Of a DNA stretch of 7,358 nucleotides, positions 1 through 7,200 are shown in pieces (position 1 is the first letter of the stretch; each line of letters opens with the position of its first letter). Source of the stretch: Oscillibacter sp. (lineage in GTDB: Bacteria > Bacillota > Clostridia > Oscillospirales > Oscillospiraceae); assembly GCA_022796315.1 (NCBI GenBank), contig JAAWIL010000241.1:1-7358 (forward strand), in the 5' to 3' direction. The translations under genes were made by a program, and so were the position numbers. Below the pieces are notes generated by a model. It was not told the origin of the DNA. It did not search any database and was given only the letters and a program-made list of their open reading frames with translations.

Positions 1-1
1 C

Positions 2-96
2 GGTGGACTTCATAGACAAAACACGGCACATGGATGTGCCGGCGGCCTCGCCCGCCTTGAAAATCGGATACCGATTTTCAAGTGTTTTGACTATAT
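2..96. repeat. Left copy of a perfect 95-bp terminal inverted repeat with cloverleaf folding potential
   Basis: Read base by base, 2-96 is the exact reverse complement of 7264-7358. Identity stops abruptly on the inner side at 97 (G here, C expected), while the outer side runs to the window edge. Inside it, 12-94 is built from adjoining palindromes: an outer arm 12-24 (ATAGACAAAACAC) pairing with 82-94 (one A-A mismatch), hairpin A 25-40 (GGCACA/TGTGCC), hairpin B 41-56 (GGCGG/CCGCC) and hairpin C 57-81 (11-bp arms around ATA). No base is left unpaired at the junction. The copy starts 57 bp beyond the stop codon of the leftward allH. No coding sequence is evident in it. What it does is not known to me; a dispersed intergenic repeat, a structured terminator or a mobile-element end are all possible. 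Confidence 0.95.
12..41 (-). terminator. Possible terminator formed by the distal hairpin of the left repeat
   Basis: Read on the minus strand, the direction in which allH is transcribed, the last hairpin of the repeat is CGGCACA-TCCA-TGTGCCG (7 bp, 4-nt loop), followed at once by TGTTTTGTCTAT. That is the form of a rho-independent terminator, although the T-run is interrupted. The outer arm has an imperfect palindromic partner, so the plus strand likewise ends in hairpin C followed by TGTTTTGACTAT, which would allow termination from outside the window too. This is inference from shape only. Confidence 0.4.
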
Positions 97-120
97 GAAG
101 ACGGGTTTGAAAAGAGATCA

Positions 121-142
121 GAAAAACCGGGCGGACACCGGC
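121..142 (-). terminator. Weak hairpin plus T-run after allH
   Basis: On the minus strand just after the allH stop, GCCGG (142-138) can pair with CCGGT (130-126, including a G-U pair) across a 7-nt loop, followed by TTTTTC. The stem is short, so termination here would be inefficient; the structured repeat a little further downstream is a stronger candidate. The remaining stretch between 97 and 153 shows nothing else. Confidence 0.25.
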
Positions 143-153
143 GGCAGAAAGGG

Positions 154-1032
154 TCAGCCGCCGGGCAGGATGAGGGCATAGAGAATGCCGGAGAGCGCGT
201 CGAAGCCGGAGGTGTGGCCGATGGCGCGGAATCCCTCCTGGCAGGCGGCTGTTTCGGAGGCAGAGGACATCGGAGAGAGTGCAAAAAAGCGGATAACGGC
301 TTCGCTGAATTGCCCATCCAGGGCGCAGTTCAGAAATGCGGCACTGATAGGGTTTGTCCGCGGCAGAGCATGGCGGAGCCGCGTGGATAGGGCGTGCAGC
401 ATGGGACAGCCGGCCTCGTTTTTCCAAAGCAGTCCGGCCAGAAGGCCGCATAGAAAATCATCGCCGGAGGGGGTAAGTCCGATCCCCAATCCAACCAGAG
501 CGCACAGTTCCTCCGCGGCCGGGTTCCATTCCTTTTTTGCGTAGTAGACAGCCGCTCTCTCAAGGTGGGCTTGGGCGGCGGACAAGAGGAGGTCCTTTTG
601 TGTAGTTTCTGCCGCCAGCCGCCCGAAAGAACCCGGCGGTGCGGAAGAGAGGAACTGACGTGCCTGGATGATATAAAAAGCGGGGGCCGGCAGGTCCGGC
701 GGGACTAAAGCGGAGTCGAAGATCTGTGTGATATGCCGTGCATAGTTCAGCCGGACGTCCGCTGCATGGACCGGATTCAATATAACGGCATCTGGCGCAA
801 TCCGGCAGGGGGTTCCCTCCAAGATGGGGAGCAGCGCCAGCTCCTTTTGTGAGAAGGGGGTTAGAAGGCTAATGGGCGAGAGCGGAGAGCCGTTGGCCTG
901 GATGGCGAGCAGCTGCCCTTCAGAGGTTATCACATTGACGGTGTTTCGATAGATCGAATGGACTGCCGCAGTTGAAGGCACGAGCAGATGGTCGATCATG
1001 TATTGAGAGGCGGCGGTAACGGCGACGTCCAT
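154..1032 (-). CDS. allH: DUF2877 protein, AllH (YlbF-like) subunit of oxamate carbamoyltransferase
   Basis: This 292-residue protein carries the DUF2877 hallmarks: VGLGIGLTPSGDDFL (residues 180-194), a preceding helical region, RTNPISAAFL (225-234) and IGHTSGFDAL near the C-terminus (271-280). In E. coli the homologue YlbF, renamed AllH, acts with AllF (FdrA) and AllG (YlbE) as oxamate carbamoyltransferase, which converts oxalurate and phosphate to oxamate and carbamoyl phosphate; the exact contribution of AllH is not clear to me. No signal peptide or membrane span is evident, so it should be cytosolic. The start is placed at 1032 because AAGGAGG lies 6 nt upstream; an ATG at 1080 in the same frame overlaps the previous stop codon but has no ribosome site. 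It is second in the leftward operon, 44 bp after the hydrolase gene. Its separation from allFG onto the other strand is unlike E. coli, where it follows ylbE. Family assignment is firm; the subunit role is inferred from homology and from the presence of AllFG across the promoter. Confidence 0.88.
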   Translation of the reverse strand: MDVAVTAASQYMIDHLLVPSTAAVHSIYRNTVNVITSEGQLLAIQANGSPLSPISLLTPFSQKELALLPILEGTPCRIAPDAVILNPVHAADVRLNYARHITQIFDSALVPPDLPAPAFYIIQARQFLSSAPPGSFGRLAAETTQKDLLLSAAQAHLERAAVYYAKKEWNPAAEELCALVGLGIGLTPSGDDFLCGLLAGLLWKNEAGCPMLHALSTRLRHALPRTNPISAAFLNCALDGQFSEAVIRFFALSPMSSASETAACQEGFRAIGHTSGFDALSGILYALILPGG

Positions 1033-1076
1033 ACTGAACCTCCTTGAAATGGCCAGGCTGCGGCCGGCGGCGGATC

Positions 1077-1952
1077 TCATATCTTTGCAGCGCAGTGGAT
1101 GCCGCCCATGCAGCTTGCTATAAAAGCAGAAGTCGCTTCAAGAAGCTCCTTTGTGAAATCAGAGGCGGTGTCCTGGTCGAAATCGTGCGCAGAGCACGGG
1201 GCGATGTACTGCGCGGCGTGGAACCGGCGGCAGAGTTCCATGAACTCCTGATAGGGGACGTCCGGATCCCCGATGCTGTGCGCACAGAAGAGGGGGGCAG
1301 GCAGAGATGCAGCGGATTGGAGAGAATAACGGGAGTAGAACACCTTGTCCTTTCCGGAGAAGAACAGATCCTTCCAACGTCCGCTCTGACGGGCATAGAT
1401 GTAGGCGCTGTAATGCCGCTCCAGGGCTCCGTCTGCGGAGAGTCCGGCGGGGAGGCGTTCCAGACAGGAATCGCTGACGGCCGGCAGCGTCTGATAGAAC
1501 GGGGTGGGCGAGGTATGCCAGCCGTCCATGAAAAATCCGTAGCCGTAGTAAGAGAGGATTCCTGCGGGCGGAACCGACAGCGCCCCGGAGGATGCCGCCA
1601 GCAGGACGAGATACGCACCAGCGGAACGGCCCCACAAAAAATACGGAAGACAGGCAGTCTGAGAAAATTGAGTGATGGAGCGGGAAGTGTTGATGGATGC
1701 GCAGACGTCATGCAGGATCAGTTCTATTTTGGCGTTTGGCGCGAGAGGATAATCGCAGGCGATCAGAAGGCAGCCCTTTTGGGTGAGGAATTCCCGGTGC
1801 AGAAGGGGGATGTCCTCGCGGGAGCCGAACAACAGCCCGCCGCCATGAAAATAGAGAATTCTGGCAGTGATCTCCGTCTCGGAATCATACCAGCAGGATG
1901 CCTTTTTGAGATATGGATCTGAAGCAAGCGTGATTTCCTGTTTACACAGCAT
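1077..1952 (-). CDS. Alpha/beta hydrolase of the HSL (Aes-like esterase) type, substrate unknown
   Basis: The 291-residue product has the layout of hormone-sensitive-lipase-type alpha/beta hydrolases: oxyanion-hole motif HGGG at residues 36-39, the strand CDYPLAPNAK (66-75) matching the family DYRLAPE block, nucleophile elbow GRSAG with Ser110, a likely acid in GDPDVPY (Asp229 or Asp231), and His256 in SAHDFD. All triad residues are therefore present and the enzyme should be active on an ester, amide or similar bond. No signal peptide is evident and the protein has about a dozen cysteines, which suits an anaerobe's cytosol. The start at 1952 is chosen because AGGAGG sits 5 nt upstream; extending to 2003 would need a TTG without a ribosome site. 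It is the first gene of the leftward operon, before allH. I do not know a homologue with an established role in ureide degradation; the location suggests a substrate in the allantoin-oxalurate-oxamate route or an accessory purine-derived amide, but this is inference only. Confidence 0.85.
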   Translation of the reverse strand: MLCKQEITLASDPYLKKASCWYDSETEITARILYFHGGGLLFGSREDIPLLHREFLTQKGCLLIACDYPLAPNAKIELILHDVCASINTSRSITQFSQTACLPYFLWGRSAGAYLVLLAASSGALSVPPAGILSYYGYGFFMDGWHTSPTPFYQTLPAVSDSCLERLPAGLSADGALERHYSAYIYARQSGRWKDLFFSGKDKVFYSRYSLQSAASLPAPLFCAHSIGDPDVPYQEFMELCRRFHAAQYIAPCSAHDFDQDTASDFTKELLEATSAFIASCMGGIHCAAKI

Positions 1953-2112
1953 GGGCGCCTCCTGATATTGAAATTCTGTACCGGCTGCGTTGTGAATTGG
2001 CAAAGTAGGCGAACCCGCCTGAAATATCCAGAGGACTATGGATTCCCCTTCTTAAAAAGCGGTTGATTATGTGCCGGATAGTATTTAAAAATTCTATAGA
2101 GCAGTTTTATTG

Positions 2113-2121
2113 ATTATATCA
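2113..2121 (-). promoter_or_regulatory. Extended -10 promoter element for the hydrolase-allH operon
   Basis: The minus strand reads TGATATAAT, a perfect TATAAT (2118-2113) preceded by the TGn extension. No good -35 hexamer is found at 16-18 nt upstream (only TTCCAT or CTTCCA), but extended -10 promoters can work without one. Transcription would begin near 2106, giving a leader of roughly 150 nt before the hydrolase start. One TTGATTA repeat (2110-2116) overlaps this element, so it could serve as an operator. Confidence 0.55.
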
Positions 2122-2198
2122 CAGCGGCAAGAAAATGGAAGAGATTTTCGCAGCTAAAAATATAAATATTGATTATATATAAAGAATATAGAATTATT

Positions 2199-2227
2199 TT
2201 GTCAATATTTACGATTGAAAATAAGAT
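2199..2227 (+). promoter_or_regulatory. Sigma-70-type promoter for allE-allD-allFG
   Basis: TTGTCA (2199-2204) and TAAGAT (2222-2227) are separated by exactly 17 bp, matching the housekeeping consensus at 5 of 6 and 4 of 6 positions. The start of transcription would be near 2234 and the leader about 98 nt. An alternative pair, TTGATT (2169-2174) and AATTAT (2192-2197), also has 17-bp spacing and could be a second start. Confidence 0.5.
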
Positions 2228-2331
2228 GAATGCATGTCATGATAGACGGAGTAAAAACTGGTTGATTACAATTTTAGAATCTGGAGAGAAATTTGAAACA
2301 GCAGCCTGTCTGCGGAAAGTGAGGAGTCATC

Positions 2332-3117
2332 ATGGGGTATTTGAATCATAACGTGGGGCACCGGAAGGAGCTTCTGACTACGCGCTCGGTGGTCAAAAAG
2401 AACAATTATGTGATTCTGGAGCCGGACGGCCTGGTGAAAAATGCAATTCCCGGATATACGAACTGTGATGTGACGATTCTTGCGTCACCGGAACTGGGTG
2501 CGTCCTTTGCAGATTACCTGGTGACTGCCCATGCCGGCGGCAGGAACGACGGCGTCGGCGGCGAGGGGATCGAGGTGTTCTTGTATGTGGTATCCGGGGA
2601 GATTGCCGCAGCCAATGAGGACGGCTCCCAGCGCCTGACGGAAGGGGGATATTTCTATTCTCCCGCAAACCGGACCATGACCTTTCAGAATCAGAGCGGG
2701 CGTGACGCGGTGCTCTACGTCTACCGCAGAAGGTATCTCCCCTACCAGGATTTGAAGCCGGGTACAGTGACGGGCAGCGTACAGGATCTGGAGTGGGTCG
2801 AGTACGAGGGGATGAGCAACTGCCACATTAAGGATCTGCTGCCTGCGGCGGGAAATTTTGCCTTTGATATGAACATGCACATCCTGAAGTTTGCGCCTGG
2901 AGCCTCTCATGGGTACGTTGAGACACATTTCCAGGAGCATGGGATGTACTTCCTCCAGGGGAAAGGCGTCTATCTCCTGGACGAAGAGTGGATTCCTCTG
3001 GAGAAAGGCGATTATGTGTTTATGGATTCCTATTGTCCCCAGTGCTGTTACGGAGCGGGCGATGAAGATTACATTTACATCTATTCCAAGGACTGCAACC
3101 GAGATGTACAGCTTTGA
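2332..3117 (+). CDS. allE: (S)-ureidoglycine aminohydrolase
   Basis: AllE hydrolyses (S)-ureidoglycine to (S)-ureidoglycolate and ammonia in allantoin breakdown. The 261-residue length equals that of E. coli AllE, and the two are recognisably alike throughout, including N-terminal MGYLN, PDGLVKN, NMHIL.FAPGASHGY and C-terminal YSKDCNRDV. It is a bicupin: the first cupin covers roughly residues 45-130 (GGEGIEVFLYVVSG at 77-89) and the second roughly 180-250. The metal ligands of the family, which bind Mn2+ in the second cupin, are all visible as Glu197, His199 and His203 in ETHFQEH, and Gln237 in CPQCC. The enzyme should therefore be active and cytosolic. GAGGAG 5 nt before the ATG fixes the start. 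It leads the rightward operon and supplies the substrate of AllD encoded 40 bp downstream. Confidence 0.96.
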   Translation: MGYLNHNVGHRKELLTTRSVVKKNNYVILEPDGLVKNAIPGYTNCDVTILASPELGASFADYLVTAHAGGRNDGVGGEGIEVFLYVVSGEIAAANEDGSQRLTEGGYFYSPANRTMTFQNQSGRDAVLYVYRRRYLPYQDLKPGTVTGSVQDLEWVEYEGMSNCHIKDLLPAAGNFAFDMNMHILKFAPGASHGYVETHFQEHGMYFLQGKGVYLLDEEWIPLEKGDYVFMDSYCPQCCYGAGDEDYIYIYSKDCNRDVQL

Positions 3118-3157
3118 CAGGACGTCCATCACACGGAGACAGGATTGAGGAGAATTT

Positions 3158-4210
3158 ATGAAACTGCAGAGAGAGGAATTAAAGCGCCTGATGAAGAACA
3201 AGCTGATTCAGGCCGGATTACGCGAGGATCATGCGGAGATGACTGCGGAGATTCTGACCTGGTCGGATGAACGGGGCTACCACTCCCATGGATCGGTCCG
3301 CGTGGAGTATTACAGCGAGCGCATTGCAAAGGGCGGGATTACAATTGAGCCCAAATTTGAATGGAAAGAGACAGGTCCATGCTCCGGAATTTTCGAGGGG
3401 GACAACGGCTGCGGATATGTGGCGATGACGCTGGCGGCGGAGCGTGCCATGGAAATGGCGAAAAGGAACGGCATTGCAGTGGTGGGCGTTCGGAATGTGT
3501 CGCACACCGGGTCTATTGGCTATTATGTGGAACTATGTGCCAAGCGCCACCTGGCGGCGATCACGTTCTGCCAATCCGACCCGATGGCTGTGCCCTATGG
3601 CGGGACGGAGCCCTACTATGGAACCAACCCCATTGCCTTTGCGGCGCCTGCGGCGGACGGCCGGAATATCGTATTCGATATGGCAACCACGGTGCAGGCA
3701 TGGGGAAAGATCCTGGATAAGCGATCCAGAGGGGAGGGCATTCCCCCTACGTGGGCGGTGGATGAGTACGGACAGCCTGTCACAGACCCCAACAAGGTGA
3801 ACGCACTGGTGCCCATCGCCGGGGCAAAGGGCTATGGCCTGATGATGATGGTCGATATCTTTTCCGGCGTGCTGCTGGGCGTTCCCTTTGGCAGGCATGT
3901 CAGCTCCATGTATCACGATCTCTCCGAAGGGCGCAATCTGGGTCAAATTCTGATTGTAATAGACCCGGAGCGCTTTGCAGGAACAGCGCTTTTTGAGCAG
4001 GGCATTGCGGCGACCATGGATGAGCTGGGCTCCATGAGGCCGGTTGAGGGACAGAAAAAGGTCTATTATCCTGGAGAGCGGGCAGAGCAGCGGAAAACGG
4101 CGGCCGGCGAGGCTGGCGGCATCGAAATTGTGGACGGAATTTACGAATATCTGGTCAGTGACCAAGTACATTTTGACCGGTACGATCACAAGAACCGCTT
4201 TGCGGATTGA
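3158..4210 (+). CDS. allD: Ureidoglycolate dehydrogenase (NAD(P)+), LDH2/MDH2 family
   Basis: AllD oxidises (S)-ureidoglycolate to oxalurate with a nicotinamide cofactor, steering carbon and nitrogen to oxamate rather than glyoxylate. The 350-residue product is within one residue of E. coli AllD and belongs to the LDH2/MDH2 (malate/L-lactate dehydrogenase type 2) fold, which is not a Rossmann fold. Visible family motifs are YHSHG (41-45), NVSHTGSIGYY with the catalytic-type His116 (113-123), YGTNPIAFAAP (154-164), DMATT (174-178) and AGAKGYGL (221-228). GAGGAG followed by AATTT precedes the ATG. The gene lies between allE and allFG and its product feeds the carbamoyltransferase. The family includes other 2-hydroxyacid dehydrogenases, but the neighbours make ureidoglycolate by far the likeliest substrate. 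No truncation or missing motif is seen. Confidence 0.94.
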   Translation: MKLQREELKRLMKNKLIQAGLREDHAEMTAEILTWSDERGYHSHGSVRVEYYSERIAKGGITIEPKFEWKETGPCSGIFEGDNGCGYVAMTLAAERAMEMAKRNGIAVVGVRNVSHTGSIGYYVELCAKRHLAAITFCQSDPMAVPYGGTEPYYGTNPIAFAAPAADGRNIVFDMATTVQAWGKILDKRSRGEGIPPTWAVDEYGQPVTDPNKVNALVPIAGAKGYGLMMMVDIFSGVLLGVPFGRHVSSMYHDLSEGRNLGQILIVIDPERFAGTALFEQGIAATMDELGSMRPVEGQKKVYYPGERAEQRKTAAGEAGGIEIVDGIYEYLVSDQVHFDRYDHKNRFAD

Positions 4211-4244
4211 GGAGACGGAAAGGAAGCCAGGTGAAACGAAATTT

Positions 4245-7200
4245 ATGTTGATTACGACGGTAAAAAAGGGCAGCTACCACGACTCAGTCGTATTGATGTT
4301 GCTGACAAATGAGTTGTCAAATATGGATGGGGTGGCCAAGGTCTCCGTCATGATGGCGACGCCCTCCAATAAGGAAATTTTTACGCGTGCGGGACTGGAC
4401 ACGGAGGAGCTGCGGCAGGCGTCCGCCAACGATATGGTGATTGTGGCCGATGTGGCCGACGAGATGGTATCCGCCCAGATGCTGGAGCGGGTAGAGAACT
4501 TCTTTGAAGCGCAGTCCGCCGCCGGAAGCAAGGCGGGAGCCGCGAGGGTGAAATCCTGGGACGCGGCCCGGAAGGCGCTTCCTCAGGCGAATTTGGCAGT
4601 CATTTCGATTCCCGGCGCCTATGCGGCCTTTGAGGCGGAGCATGCGCTGGAAGCCGGTATGAACGTGTTTATATTCTCCGACAATGTGTCTGTGGAAGAC
4701 GAGCGCAGATTGAAGGAATCGGCCCACGAGAAGGGGCTCTGCGTGATGGGCCCGGACTGTGGAACCGGAATTATTCAGGGGGTTCCCATCGCTTTTACCA
4801 ACCATGTCAGAAGGGGCGCAATTGGGATCATTGGCGCATCCGGCACCGGTATCCAGGAGCTCACCTGCATGATTGACCGTCTGGGTGAGGGTGTGAACAA
4901 CGCCATTGGCACAGGCGGCCGGGACCTGTCCACAGAGATCGGCGGCGTCACCATGCTGGACATGATCGACGCCATGGAGCAGGATGAGGGGATTAAAACG
5001 ATCATCATTCTGTCAAAGCCGCCTGCACCGGCAGTGCGTGAGAGGATTCTGGACCGGCTCAGAGCCTGCCGCAAGCCGGTTGTTACGCTGTTTATGGGTG
5101 AGAAGCCGGAGTATCATGAAGAGAATTTCTATCATTGCTATACCTGCGACGAGGCGGCGCGTCTGGCGGTCAGCCTGGTGCGGGGCGAGAAGCCGCAGTA
5201 CAGGGCGGAATCCCTGCCGGAGCTGCGAAATGCATTCCGTGCAGAAGAGGGAAAGAGCATCAAGGCATATTATTCCGGCGGAACGCTGGCCAATGAGGCG
5301 GCCATGTTGATCAAGGACGCCATGCATATGAAAACGCCTCCTGAAAAAGAGGAGGGGTATATGCTGAATGTGGACGGGAATGTTGTAGTGGATTTGGGCG
5401 ACGATGTCTATACTGTGGGACACCCTCATCCCATGATTGATCCCACAAAACGGATTGAATGTATGGAGCAGTGTCTGGAAGATGCGTCAACCGGCGTGAT
5501 TCTCTTTGACGTCATGCTTGGCTATGGGTCCCATGAGGATATGGCAGGTGCACTGATTCCCACGATTTCCACGCTGAAAAAGAAGGCGGAGTCGGAGGGC
5601 AGAAAGCTCTTCTTCGTCACCTCCATCTGCGGTACAGAGAAGGATTTCCAGGGTTATGAAAAGGCAACAGAGCAGCTGAAAAACGCCGGCGTGATCGTGT
5701 GCGAGTCAAATAAAGCGGCGTGCCATGCGGCAATCCGGCTGGTTGGCCTTGATTTTGAGGAACCGAAAAAGAAGATTCACGGAAAAGCGGAGTCTGCAGC
5801 GCATCCCGGAGAACCGTCTCAGAAGCTGGTGGAGCTTTTGGCGAACCGGCCAAAGGTCATCAACATTGGTCTGTCCAGCTTTGCGGAGGTCTGCGAGGCC
5901 TTCGGCTGCGAGGTGGTCCAGTTTGACTGGGCCCCGCCGGCCGGCGGCAATTTTGAGATGATTCGGATGCTTGCATTCCTGAATAAGCACCGGGAGATTG
6001 ACACGGCCAATCAGAGGGTGATTGCCAAAATTGTGGCGGCGCAGCCGGTTCTGCGGGATAATGTCCCCGCAAAGGACGTCATCAAGGAACTGAATGAGGA
6101 GGCCAGAACGATTCTCCATGCAGGGCCTCCCATTGCGTATCAGGAGATGCCGGAGACGGTGCAGGGCTCCTGTGTGGGCGCGGTCCTCTTTGAAAAGTGG
6201 GCTGACAGCGAGGCGGAGGCGCGGGCGCTGTTGGCCTCCGGAGCCATCCGCTTCATTCCCTGCCATCATGTGAACGCGGTGGGGCCCATGGGTGGAATCA
6301 CCACGGCGCATATGCCGGTGTGGGTGGTTGAGAATCTGACCGACGGCAACCGCGCCTACTGCACCATGAACGAGGGGATTGGAAAAGTGCTTCGCTTTGG
6401 CGCTTATTCACAGGAGGTAATCGACCGGCTGTGTTGGATGCGGGATGTTCTGGGCCCCACACTGGGCAGGGCGCTGCGCACCCTGGATGGAGGCCTGGCC
6501 ATCAACCCGTTGATTGCAAAAGCGATTGCCATGGGGGACGAGTTCCACCAGAGAAATATTGCCGCCACGCTGGTTCTGCTGAAGGAGCTTGTGCCTACCA
6601 TCACCGGGTTGGACATGGACGAGAAGTCGCGCACGGAGGTCGTCCGTTTTCTGGCCGAGACAGACCAGTTCTTCCTGAATGTGATGATGGCAGCCGGCAA
6701 AGCGATCATGGACGGCGCCCGCAGAGTGCAGGAGGGTACGATCGTGACAGCCATGTGCAGAAACGGCGTGGAGTTTGGCATCCGCATCGCCGGTATGGGG
6801 GACGAGTGGTTTACCGGACCGGTCAACATTCCGCAGGGTCTCTATTTTACCGGGTATGACGGGGATGACGCCTGTCCGGATATCGGCGACAGCGCCATCA
6901 CAGAGACCGTCGGCGTCGGAGGTATGGCAATGGTTGCAGCGCCCGCCGTCACACGTTTTGTAGGTGCGGGTGGAACGGAGGACGCCCGCAGAACCAGCAA
7001 CGAAATGACGGAGATCACAATCTCCAGAAACCCCAATTACATCATTCCGAACTGGGATTTCCAGGGGACCTGTCTGGGAATTGACGCACGGCTGGTGGTG
7101 GAGAAGGGAATTACGCCGGTCATTAATACGGGAATTGCGCACAAAGAGGCCGGATTTGGCCAGATTGGCGCAGGGACCGTCCATCCTCCGCTTGCGTGCT

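Larger units (their letters stand above)
1953..2331. promoter_or_regulatory. Divergent intergenic region controlling both operons
   Basis: This 379-bp stretch separates the two start codons. Its middle (about 2041-2330) is markedly AT-rich relative to the genes. It contains a promoter candidate for each strand (listed separately), four copies of TTGATTA on the plus strand (2063, 2110, 2169, 2262), and a 9-bp inverted repeat AATTCTATA (2090-2098) / TATAGAATT (2187-2195) that spans the space between the two promoters. Two small hairpins lie in the expected leader of the leftward operon: 2007-2020 (AGGCG/CGCCT, 4-nt loop) and 2026-2043 (ATCCA/TGGAT, 8-nt loop). A shared regulator binding here is plausible, but no regulator gene is present in the window. 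I see no recognisable riboswitch. Confidence 0.7.

Noticed and set aside
2..96. Classical insertion-sequence end or CRISPR repeat
   Set aside because: No transposase lies inside the repeats, and there is only one copy at each end with no spacer array.
1033..1080. Upstream ATG (1080) giving AllH 16 extra residues
   Set aside because: No ribosome site precedes it, while the ATG at 1032 has a near-perfect AAGGAGG.
1044..1922. 292-codon plus-strand open frame opposite the hydrolase
   Set aside because: It is a GC-driven antisense shadow: the minus frame encodes a complete catalytic triad, whereas this one has no recognisable motif.
1999..2045. tRNA-like fragment (GGTTCGCC on the minus strand)
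   Set aside because: Only two small hairpins are present; no acceptor stem, anticodon arm or T-arm consensus can be assembled.
2169..2351. 60-codon open frame ahead of allE
   Set aside because: It starts with TTG without a ribosome site in AT-rich promoter sequence, overlaps the allE start, and its product shows no family features.
4044..4244. 67-codon N-terminal extension of AllFG overlapping allD
   Set aside because: The family N-terminus matches the ATG at 4245 and the extension is an out-of-frame read of allD.
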